A stretch of 64,000 nt of DNA from Pyxicephalus adspersus (lineage: Eukaryota; Chordata; Amphibia; Anura; Pyxicephalidae), in the NCBI RefSeq assembly GCF_032062135.1, contig NC_092862.1, forward strand, positions 96,385,283 through 96,449,282, in the 5' to 3' direction. A program made the translations under genes and the position numbers. Below, in pieces: positions 24,231 to 35,500 of this stretch (the first letter of the stretch is position 1; the number at the start of each line of letters is the position of its first letter). The notes beneath the pieces were generated by a model. That model was not told the origin of the DNA and made no database searches. It saw only the letters and a list, made by a program, of their open reading frames with translations.

Positions 24231-27200
24231 CTTCTATTTTTTAGATGGCTGCATAATTCATTTTTTTCCCTCCTTGGCAGACACAGTTACATCATCTCTA
24301 TTCCTTTAATCCCAGGGCGACATCACTAAATTTCTGTTCAATTTCCAATTAAAGTCTCCTCCTCTCAATGTTATTTTCTCCAGAACTGCAATGGAAAAAA
24401 AGCCTTTTACTTCTCCCAACTTTTCAGGTCTTATTAGAGCAAAACAAAGCTTAGAAAAATAAAAAGATCCTATAATAGCAGAGGGTTTAACTTTCAAGAA
24501 AATCTGTTCTCTCCTCCCTTCTCATTTTACAGGAGGGAGAAGAAGCACATGTGAACTGGCTGCGATCTACCAATTGACCACAAGAGGGCCGTACTGCTGT
24601 GGTATGGATGGCTTGATGAAATTCAGTTTATACATACAGTATAGCATATTAATGGACAAATAATTGCAATGGTACACATTTTAATGTTATCAACTTTTAG
24701 TATATTATTAGGCAGGTGAATTGCAATGTTGCATATTTTATTCTCCTAGTAACTTTTAGGTGATTAATAGGCTAATAATTGTAATGTTGCATATTTTAGG
24801 GTATTTAAACCTAATTCATTTTCTGAAATATTGAATGTCATGCAAATATTTTTACTGGCATCTCCATTTTTTATAAACGCTTCACAGATAGGCTTTACAG
24901 TATACATGACCTCTTTTGTACAAAGCTGTATATCTATATCTGTCCATCTATATACATATACAATACAATTTACAAAAGTAGAGTACAATGCAAAACATTT
25001 CTGAAAATAAAAACCTATCATAATAATGAATATAACTTTTAGAAGAAAATATATCATGTAATGGTTACTGCATTGTTTTCCAAACTTGAGGTGGCTGTGT
25101 ATGCCGAAAGCTTTTACACATTTAATATAAGAACAAATGGGTTTGTTTTTTCTCATTTTCTTTCAGAGATTTTCTGGTATAATTGCCACTCAGAACCCTC
25201 GCATTGATGTATATGTATAGGCTTTTGCAAACGCCTATCAGTTACTGTTACCCATAGGTGACTAGCAGTTGCCACTAGGTGCCCAGGACCCGTAAATACA
25301 AGTTTTTAACCGCTGGTCTGAACTTTTCCAGGCTCTTTTTGCCTCCATTCTCACCTGATGTTCCTGCCACTTTTTTTAAGGTACAGGTGTATGGCCGAGG
25401 TTGCTCCCACATAATATACGACAGCTGTTAAAGTTTGTAAGAGTGGGCAATTCTGTGCTAATGAAAGAAGGGATCGAGGCAAAGTAGAAGGGCACATGGC
25501 ATATACTTGCAGGACTGGAATGGTAGGTAGGATGAACTAGATGAGCAGTATTGTAAAAAAAAATAATGCTCTATATATCTTTTGAGATGGCAAGAAGGTA
25601 CATACTGTATATAAATTTGCCCAGCAATAGCATATCTGTATGGCTCTTGGCATTTGAGACTTTGGATAGCACAACAACTTAGCTTTGTGTTTTAATGATT
25701 GGAGATCCTCAAAATTCTTCATGCCTGCTGCATATTTTTGTAACATATTTTTATAGGCAGTGTAATCATTAGAGCTCAATGTGATCATAGGCAGAGAAGT
25801 GACTCTGCCACACTGATAGAGGGACAATAGAAAGGTGAATGTTTATTGGAAGGATGAGTAAGCTGGTGGTTGAATGAGGTCTTCTTGGGAGATTGTTTTA
25901 ATCAGATTCATGTTTATTAATGGCGTTTCCCCAGTCTAATGGTGTCTTCACTGTTAAAGAATCTACAAGAATCACTTGAGCAAGCACTGGGGTGTTTTTA
26001 ATTGCCATTGTGCTGCTTTACGTCATGTCATGCCTCAACCATACTGAATACCAATGCCCAGTTTGCTGCTGTACTAAATGGACACCCTTCTTCTATACCA
26101 CCAAAAATGTTTAGGCTCAGCTCTCTTCCCAGGTACAGTTATCTCAACAAATATCCCCCTCCTAGTCTCGTTACAACTGTAAAATTTGGATTTCTCATCA
26201 CTTTCTTGTATTTCTTTCAGAGTACTGCCATTGTGTAATATTAAACCAAGTATGGAGCATTGTACCAGCTCCTGAAGCTACCCCCTAGGCAGCCAGGCTT
26301 GACTTTGTTCCAAGGGCAAAACTGGTGAGACAGGGGATCTAAAAAGTTTTCCTGGGTAAATATAACACACAGAGAAGACAGAAGTTCACAGACGCTCATG
26401 GATCAAAATTATGTTCAAGCACTATTCTTTATCTAATGTCACAGAATAACTTCCAAAAAGAGTTGTTCAGATGAGGGTATGTACAGGCTCTCTGCTGAAA
26501 CAGCTTGATGATTGGGCTTTAAATGATGACCAGGTTTTAAATGAAGAAAATTGATAGTTTGCAACAGGGAAGTAACAAGTGCCAGACTACACAGTTAACA
26601 TCTCAGCACTCACAGTTCCTTGTCAGGAAACACCTGCAAGAGAGAAAACTTCAAACCACTAACTTCCCAGATGGATGAGGAATAAAATATCATACAGTTC
26701 ATCTCATATTGCTAAAATCTCGCAACCACACAGCCATTAGTTTACCTCTGGCCTCTGTTTCTATAGACTTTATGTCGGTGTTTCTCAATTTATTTAACAT
26801 GGGGAAACTTGAAATAATTTTCATGACTTCATTGAACCAACCAGACCAACAATTAGGGTGAAGTTTGTAGAGATGGGGCTCTTTCCTTCTCATCCCAGGG
26901 GTTTGGTATGTTTGGAGGTGTGGGGTACATACTCACTGCCCCCTACTTTTCTGACCAAGCCGGTCTCAGGTGTTCTGGTATAAGTAGGAGCATGCTCACA
27001 CACTCACTGCCCCCTTCCAATACCCAGCTAGGTTCCATGCCTGGAGGGGTCTGGTTTTGATATCAGAGAAGTCGGCACAGTTTTTTATTTTCTTTTTATT
27101 ACATAAAAATAATACTTACACCAATTAGACAGTACAGTCATGTTATTTGAATAATTTCTGTATTATTATTATCTTTTACATTACTTGTCACAATCTTTTC

Positions 27201-27568
27201 CCTAGGTTGCATGTAGAAAATGTCCCCAAATTTTGTAATAAAATGTTGCAAAGTCATAGTGGGGACAAGCCCTAACAGTCATTTCTGATCTGCTATATGC
27301 TACAGTGTTCTGGATGCATCCAAGTGAAAAGAAGCAGAATAGAGCCATTTTTTTGCACATGGCTGTAGCAGATTGCAGCACGGCTTCCAAAATGTCTGTT
27401 GGCTGTGCAGTTGCTATTTGAAGAATTATGCCACAGCCACAAATCTGGATGCCATGGGTGCAAAAGGGCCTAAATGCAAAATTGAAACAATTTTTTAAGC
27501 AAGTATGCAGCATAAAATTAGGAATCATTGTGATGTATTTTTTGTAAAAAGACATTCTAAAATACATA

Positions 27569-28250
27569 CGCAAGGAACAAAAAAGGGGACCCTATCTATG
27601 ATAATAAGAAATATACTGGCCAATCCTGTAATTAGTCAAGGTATGAATCAAGTAGAAAAGAGACAGGGATTTTTGGCAGCAAATTAAGGTGTATTTTTCA
27701 AAAAAGTACAACATGAGTGACACATATTTCATTACATCAGTGTGAGAAAGGCAAACATGCGTTCTGTATACCCTTTGCTATCAGTGGCAATTGCTCAAGG
27801 TATCACACTTGCTAGTGAATACCACTGGAACCACCTTGATGCAACTCATTTGGGCCACTCTATCCAGATACTGCAGCAACCAACACAACCCCCCCCCCCC
27901 TCCTTCAACAAGAGAAAACGCCACCTTTTTGTACATATGTGTCATCTTCACAAAAAAATGCTCTGACTTTCCTTGCACATCCCCTGATGAAGCCATCTGG
28001 CAAAACGCGTCGGGTTGAGATTTGTATGCTTTAGGTACCTTTGTTGCAACACTTAGTCAGACGATTCTATACTTAGAAAGCAAGGCATATCCCTATCAAG
28101 GGACGCCTTTACAATCCAACTGTGATTTTACCATGTTTGATTTCTCACGCTGATGTAATGAAATATGTGTCACTCATGTTGTACTTTTTTGAAAAATACA
28201 CCTTAATTTGCTGCCAAAAATCCCTGTCTCTTTTCTACTTGATTCATACC
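27569..28250. mobile_element. Young element with 110-bp inverted arms and a 16-bp flanking direct repeat
   Basis: Arms 27640-27749 and 28141-28250 are reverse complements with a single mismatch in 110. CATTCTAAAATACATA occurs at 27553-27568 and again at 28250-28265. The right copy touches the right arm, while the left copy is 71 bp outside the left arm, so the unit between the repeats is asymmetric. The interior has a C12 run (27889-27900) and a hammerhead-like motif (27981-28014). No coding capacity. The class is unknown to me; a Penelope-like or other hammerhead-bearing non-autonomous retroelement is one possibility. Confidence 0.75.
27981..28014 (+). ncRNA. Hammerhead-ribozyme-like core motif
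   Basis: Order of parts: CCC (27981-27983), CTGATGA (27984-27990), an extra A, hairpin GCC-ATCT-GGC (27992-28001), AAAA, CGCGTC, then GGG (28012-28014) that can pair with the first CCC. This is the order of a type I hammerhead with a minimal stem III. Two departures: an unpaired A before stem II, and A where the catalytic G of GAAA belongs, so this copy is probably inactive. Confidence 0.4.
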
Positions 28251-28439
28251 ATTCTAAAATACATATATTACAGTTTACAGTTGTAAACTCCCAACACAAC
28301 AGAAGTGTGAGGTAGAAGAAAATTCCTATAATCCATATGTTAGAACTTCTTTTAGGCTGGTATAGCTCCAAGTATTCCCCCCCCCCCCCCCCCTTTTGCC
28401 TCAGCAGTGAAAATGGAGGGGAAACTCACAGTGTTCTGG

Positions 28440-28800
28440 GATAGCTACATCCCATATATTAGTATGCTGATCTGATTGCGCATGTGCAGTGTGTCAGATT
28501 GGGCATGTGCAGAAGGGGCTTTCTTGAAATGTGAAACAAAAAATGTGCCGATCTCAAGCATGCACAGTGAGATTAGTAATTTTTTTTTTTACATTAACAT
28601 GAAGGCGCGTCACCCAATCTAGCGCCTGCTATGATGATGTCACAAGAAGAACACGGATGAAAATGGCGGCACTCTGTGTCCAGCCCGCACCAAGAAGAAT
28701 AGAAAGACAGTATGGGATTGAGGGTTTTCCAACCTGTAAAGGTATTTTTTGGAATGACAATTCAGTTTAAAGCAAACTTGGGCAAATAAATAATTTTGAT
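28440..28800. repeat. Dispersed GC-richer repeat upstream of epdr1
   Basis: Contains CGCATGTGCAGTGTG, GCGCGTCACCCAATC, GATGTCACAAGAAG and AAATGGCGGC, the same style as the block in sfrp4 intron 5 (GTCACCCAACCC, CGCCATCTTTG in reverse). It is taken as a related repeat family on the opposite strand, based on shared words and not on an alignment. Confidence 0.4.
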
Positions 28801-29249
28801 TTATTTCTTCATCCTCAAAATATACTTACCTTGCCTTCACCCTCCCGCAGCTCCCTCTAGTACAAGAAAGCCAAGGTAAATATCTGGTATTTGCACTTAT
28901 AGAGGAGCATGTAGCCAATTGTTTTACTTTCACCCTAGACAACTGAACATAGCAACAGATCAGATTCACTTTAATATTATCACAGTGAATCTTTTACAAT
29001 GTTTTCTGTGTTACAAAGCCCAGTATAATATGGCAAAGTGTCGTGCTTATCTGGGTAGGACATTCAAAATTTGTTCAACAAATATTGGCAGTAATTGAGC
29101 ATGAAAATGACAATGAATGTTCCTATGTTCTTTCAGCTTGTGATCTGAGAGCATTACATCAGCACATTCACTCACTGCTCCTCCCTTTGCAGATAGCACA
29201 GAACACAGAAGGGAGGGGGCAGGGTAAACACTGCTGGCTGAAAGAACAG

Positions 29250-29515
29250 ATGATGGAGAAGGGACAAGTGCAAGGTTTATGCAATTTCCTAATTCTAGGC
29301 CTTCTGCTAATCACTCTGACTAGCCCAATTAATGCTAGATATATATCTGCATTGGATCCAGTGACCCCATGTGAAGCACCTTTGCAATGGGAAGGCAGAG
29401 TAGTTATATATGATCACAACACTGGTAAAAACACTAGGGCAAATGTCACTTATGATGCCAAACAGCAGAGAATTCGGATTCTGGAAGACAGAAAAACCCT
29501 GGTACCCTGCAAGAG
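29250..29515 (+). CDS. epdr1: epdr1 coding exon 1: signal peptide and N-terminal region
   Basis: 266 nt, exit phase 2 at TGCAAGAG followed by GTAGGT. Two adjacent ATGs open the frame (29250 and 29253); the second has A at -3 and G at +4 and is the stronger context. The same frame is open back to 29043, but only from 29250 is the predicted signal peptide terminal, so the upstream part is taken as 5' UTR. Confidence 0.92.
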
Positions 29516-32500
29516 GTAGGTTTTATTGGATATACAGCTGACCAGAGAGAATAGATGTTTTTAGATGATCACAGGGCCTGTTGTGTCATTAATGTTATGT
29601 TTATCTCTTCTGTGGATTTTGTATCTCTTGTTTACTGGCATTTATCAGTTCCAATGGTGATAATTAAAAACACATGCATTTGGTGTGTAATCCTTTCACA
29701 CTAAATTCATGCATAATTTGTCCAAAGAAATCAATCAAATATTTATAAACAATTCCAAAACCTGAAAACCACCAGCAAAGGCCAAGGAATATGTCTAATA
29801 ATATTGTAAATAAATAAAATATAAAAAGTGCTGAGATTCATGTATTACGCATGTTTAAATAATGCAAAAATTATGTGATATCTGCTATTAAAGCTGAGAT
29901 GAATACAGGCTTTATCTGGGGCTTTTCTGGCCTTGCGAAAGTGTTTATTGTATGTTCAATACTTAGAGCCACTCACCCAAAAGCATCATATATAGCAGTA
30001 AGGTCATAAATTGCATATTCGTGTCAGTGATTTAGACCAGTGGTCGCCAACTGGTGGTCTGCGAGAAAATGTTGGGTGGACCACCGCTCTTGCTGGTTTG
30101 CTTTCCAGCAGGTGCTAGAGCCGCAGGCCATGTCATCTGTACGAATCACAGACTCGGGGCGGTGGACAGGTTGTGTCTCTAGACTCGGAGTGGGTGGGTT
30201 CTGGAATTATGACGTCACTCTGAGGGAAGTGTCCCCCCCTTTGAGTGACACACGGCTCCCTGTGCATGCGTGGTTCAGAGTCCGTGAAATCAGTGTTCTG
30301 TGACAACCAAAAGGTTGGCGACCACAGATTTAGACAGTACTGACATTAGTCCATTAGGTCAAATTGAAATCTCGCACATTTTTGAAAGGGAGGTTATTTG
30401 TGCCAGCCCCTTATCTCCTACTTTATTATACATTTAAATAATTTTTTGTATAGAACAAGACATTACGTGGTTTTACATGATTAGCCTTGAATTTCTGTAG
30501 ATTGATGGGCCCAGCTTAGTTCTAATAAATCCTTGCCACTAAAACTGGCATATCTGCTATGGGTGTGGCTACCTCTGACCCCAAAAGCCTTTACCCCTTG
30601 GTACCGATTGCCAATAATTAGGATCCTGTATTATATTGCTTCTTTCCCATGAGAGATAGTTGTTGGAAACATTTCTACCCAAGTGTGTGGTTGCCTCACA
30701 TATGGGGAGACCTTGTCAACTTGTTAATTAAACAAAATTTGTATGATTATATGTGTGGTCAATGTATTTTATTCAACTTAATTACCTGTAAACTCTACCT
30801 TGTGTAATTATCCAAAAACATTCAGAATTCTGCTGGGGCCTGCCATCTTAATATCTGCAGCACCAGCAGGCTCAGGATATTACTCAAGAGATGCTGTATG
30901 GCAGCATTTCTCAACCTATTTTTTTACCTTTGAGGAACCCTCATACACATTTTTAGGACTCTTGTAAAACCAATTTGTTGGGGGTCAAATAGAAAAAAAG
31001 TCTTAAATTGGTTGTCAGTATAAAGAATGCCCCCTTGAAATGTTGGTTAGAATACGACCTTTGTAGAGCTAAAACATAAAGTTATGCAGATGGCTCTAAT
31101 TAAGGGCATTAGTCCCGGAACTACTGTATGTAGGCATCATCATAGGAAGTCAATCAGGCACACATCTAGGAACCCATAGCAAACGTTGGAGGATCCCTGG
31201 TTGAGAATGGCTTCTCTTTGGTTTTCCCATTCACTTCTCCCAAAGAAGCCACATAAAAATAATGCAGAGAGGGGAAGGGTAGAGTTGAGAACCGTGCTAG
31301 GGAATCAACTAGTTAAAATTTCTAAAGAATTTAAAAGCTTTTAGCAAGCAATTACTTTTTTTATGTAAAGAAATAACATAGCAAATATGCATTTAACATA
31401 TGCAAATATGCATTTAATTTTTGTTCTGTGCTTTCATGTGCAATTTTTAAATTAGTGACAGGGTCACTTTAAAAGAATAAATAGCTGGAGTCATAGGCCC
31501 TGACTATTAAAGCTCTCCTAGGCTGGAGAAGATACACTTTTATCAGTGAAGCTGGGTGAGCCTGCAAACCTGAAATGGATCTGGTCCAGGATTGAAAACA
31601 TTTGCTAACAAATAGCTAGAGACTTTTAGGAAATCCATTCCAGGTTTGCTGGATCACCCAGTTTTACTGATGAAAGTGTGTCCTCCCCAGCCTTGGAGAG
31701 CTTTAATAAATCAGGCCCATACTGAGAAGTATACTGATGCTATCATAAAGTTTTGACATTACTGACTTTGGTAAAAAATAGGAATTCTTCAATCCATAGT
31801 TGGCAAGTTGACAAGCAGGTCATCTAGGAAGGTGGGATTGAACCCTCATCTCTGCTCTATTGTAGTGTAATTCTTCTGTTTATTTGAGATGTCAGAAAAG
31901 TTAGAAGCTTATCTTGCATTACTGCTGAAATGGTTTTATTTGACCAATAATCGATACTGCATCTAATAAAATTACAGCCTCATATGCATAGCGCCTAACA
32001 GTTCCTCGTTGTGACCCTTTTTTTTGTAACCACACCTCATTCCCTCTTTTGCTCCTTAGTTGTTTTTTTTCCTTCACCAAATTTCAGTATTTAACTAATG
32101 TTTTACTACAATAAACTAACTCCTAAATGATGGCATGCTTAAGACTATAACAGCTCAAAGTTTTGTTTTCAGTTCAATGTTACATTTATTGAGGACCATA
32201 CCCTTTTCAGAGTTTTGATTCACCATCAGAGCATTTGCCTCCCGAAAAACAAAATACTGTCTGTCTGAGCTATGGTACCCCTCAACATCCTCACCTATTT
32301 CCCTTCTATTGTCCAATCCAATTCTACCTTGCTGTGCCTTTTTCAGATACACTTTGTCCTGCTCCTCATTGCAAATGAAAGCACAGAACAAAAATTATGC
32401 TAAATGTATATTTGCTATGGTATTCTTTTACATATAAATGTAACTGCTTGCTAGAAGCCTTTAAATTTTATCGAAAAATTGATTGGTGGCTTCTTTAGGA

Positions 32501-35500
32501 GAAATGTATTGAAAAAAAAGAAATCCTATCCACCTATCCCATCCACTTTTATGTGGGACACTTCCTGTTGGAGAGTCCGGGGACATGCCTACAGCCTCTC
32601 CTGTAAGTCAGTTGACCAGAAGCTTTGGCTTTTGCAGAGGAGCCAGGCTACAACTCTCTCTGCGTTTATGTAGGAAGACAGAAACTACAGGACAGGGAGA
32701 GACACACTGGGTCATTTTTAAATCTGCCAAAACCTAAAAGGATAGGGGAACAGAACTGTAATTGTATGCATGGTGCATATATGTTTGTGTATATATTTAT
32801 ATATGTAATGCAGTGCTGTATGTAAATTTGTGTAATGTCGACACCTGTGTATATTTTGGTGTAATGTGAAGATTGTATGCAATGTGCATGTAATGTGTAT
32901 GTTTGTGTTTAATGTAAACACTAAATGTAATGTGCAATGCCCCCTCCCACTGCTGTCACTCCATGCCTACAAGAAGTGCAACTCATATTTGACACCAATT
33001 GCCCCTCATTCTTCCTTCCTGTTTGGAACTCCATGTTTGCAAATCCCACCCTTCCATGCCTTTAGCATCCCAACCTTGCCTATTTAGAAATGGGTAAATG
33101 TTTGGTTGTTTTTATTATGAAAAAAACAATAAAAAAAGGTAGTACTGAAAAAAGCCACCAATCATTATATGCATATTAATTGTTCATAATCCTACCCAAG
33201 GAACATACGTGGCCAAGGATTGTTTGCTTTTCCCTACATTTTTGTGGTTGGAAGGTGTTTCATCTTTTTGTATAAAAATGTTGGGAGATATTAGGTATTT
33301 CCATTGCAACCCAGATAATTTGGGAGCCTGCCGAATTCCTTCAATAATGTGGCATTTAGTATGTTCTTGCATCTTTTCCTGAGTACTAACCCAATCTGAC
33401 TTTGGCAAACACAAAACAAGATTAACATGTTTTCAGTACATTACATGTATGGGGGCTCCAGACAACCTAAGTATGTCTTATGATTTATATCCTCCAAACT
33501 TCACAATTATATTTTCTATTGCTACCCAAAAGTCTTTGGCAAAACATGCATTGTTCTGATACAAAAAGTAATTGGACCAGAAATTTGCCCTCTTCTTTCA
33601 TATCCAGCTAATAAAAGGACTGAATGTTTCAAATTCCAGCTTGTGACATTTTGCCCTTTAAAAATATTAAAGAACACAAACTGCGTGTTAAATGTTTGTT
33701 AGAAAGCCAGGTATTTTCTATTTCAGTTTTCAATTGGAGTCAGAATTAGGGAAAAGCATTCTTGGTAAAACAAGCAGCTGAACCTGGCATTTTTTTTAAA
33801 CATATGAGATGTGTTAAGATCTTCACATTTGATCAGCAAACAAAACGTTTAGGATGTATAAAACCAACCAGCTCCCTTGAGCTGATTTATATAAAGCTTG
33901 CCATTATTACACATTTCAGAAAATATTATCTCACTCTTCCTAAAGCAGAACCCTATCATGCACATATCCTTGACATTTGGCAGAGTAGTCTCTTTGTTAG
34001 GGATAATGTAATATCTGTTACTGGGAACTGTATTTCAATACCAACGTCAAAATGCAGCTTTAATTACCCGTCCTGGCCATTTAGTCCAAAACAAATATTT
34101 TTATTTCTTTTTAGAACATATTTCTGTTATAGTCTATTCTTTGAACAAATATTTCAAAATGACACACTTCATCTTCTTTTTTCTTTTTGTCCAAGTTGTA
34201 GTTGTTCCGAACATTCATACAGGTTGCCATTTACTTATTAGATTATGTCATAGTCATTTTAATTATTGTTACTTTGGAAAAAATGTATTCTTCCAAGAAC
34301 AGCTATATGGGAACTGCTATTGCTAATTTGTTTCAAAGATGATATCTAGGCAATAAGTCCCAATAACCAATAACCTGGTAGTTTAGGAAAAAATCCTAAT
34401 CTTAAAAGCCCTTTTACTTACCTAAATTGTTAGCCATGTGAGATTTATTATACTCCACTCTTACAGCAGAAGGGAATAGATCTTTCTTGGAGTGTTGTTG
34501 CTTGGTTGACAAAGACACTTCTCATGGTTCATCCTAAATCCAAAGTCATGTGACAATTCTGGTTCTGGACCTTCTCTTACATTACAGCAGAAGGGAAGTG
34601 GGTCTTTCTTAGAGTGCTTATATTGTTGCTCAGTTCACAAGAACCTGTTATTTTGGCTGGTCCTTTCTGAAGCCTGTATTGGTGTATTGATATCACAAGG
34701 GTGGACCAGTTCATGTGGGCACAAACTGCTGCACAAGATCACCAGTCTCCTTTCCCATTGCCACATGACATCAGACATAGTTGGGATTTAATGTTTTTTT
34801 TTTTTGTTATTAAATGAGTAAAAGTATGTTGTAAAATGAGTAAGAGTGGGAATGAACTTGGTCTAAGGTCTAGGACTTGGTGAATAATGGAATAAATATG
34901 TTATTTTAGGTGTACCAGTATTTACTGGCTTGTTGTTTGGGATCATTATCACACATATTAATGAATCAGGGGTGAGAATGACAGGGTACTAAAACACATA
35001 GCTGTAATGTAAGCTGCAATATTCATTTATTCACATATGTTTAAGATGAAGGTCTAGGCAAACACCTTATTGGACATGTTGAGTCTAAATAACCCTGAGT
35101 GTGAATATAAACTTGTAGGAGCATTATACCCTGTAGGAGCAACTATATTTTTTGGGATTCACAATTTTGGTGGTGTACAAACACACAGGCTCAGTTGGTG
35201 TTTGTAGTCTAGGGGTTTTATTGAACATTGCAGAGCAAGGGCAGGGATGGTTTGGGTCCAGGATGTCCTATCACTGCAAAACTCATGATCTGGAGATCAT
35301 TTTTCTCTCTCTCCTTGGGGAACTCTGCTAAACTTCAGTTCGCCTCCACAGCCTGACTTATTTATCACAGAGGACTTTTAGCTTCCTGGTGTCAGATAAG
35401 GTAGCTGTACTCCTGATGAAAGTAAGTCTAAAAGAACAGTCCATTGGCCTACCCCCTCCAGGCAGGAGGCTAATTCTCAGTAAGGTTCCAAATAAAATCA

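Larger units (their letters stand above)
23943..29249. other. sfrp4-epdr1 intergenic (divergent) region
   Basis: 5.3 kb between the two start codons. Contains the sfrp4 promoter candidate, a hAT-like fragment near 26775-26830, the inverted-arm element 27569-28250, a poly-C run and a GC-richer dispersed repeat at 28440-28800. 24.5-26.7 kb has no assignable feature. Confidence 0.7.

Noticed and set aside
26775..26830. hAT-like left terminus GGTGTTTCTCAA
   Set aside because: No matching right end or target duplication found; kept only as a possible fragment.
27781..28018. Open frames within the inverted-arm element
   Set aside because: Short, pass through a C12 run and differ in frame; no coding evidence.
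33762..34241. 159-codon plus-strand open frame in epdr1 intron 1
   Set aside because: Aromatic-rich, no domain or signal, typical of chance frames in AT-rich DNA.
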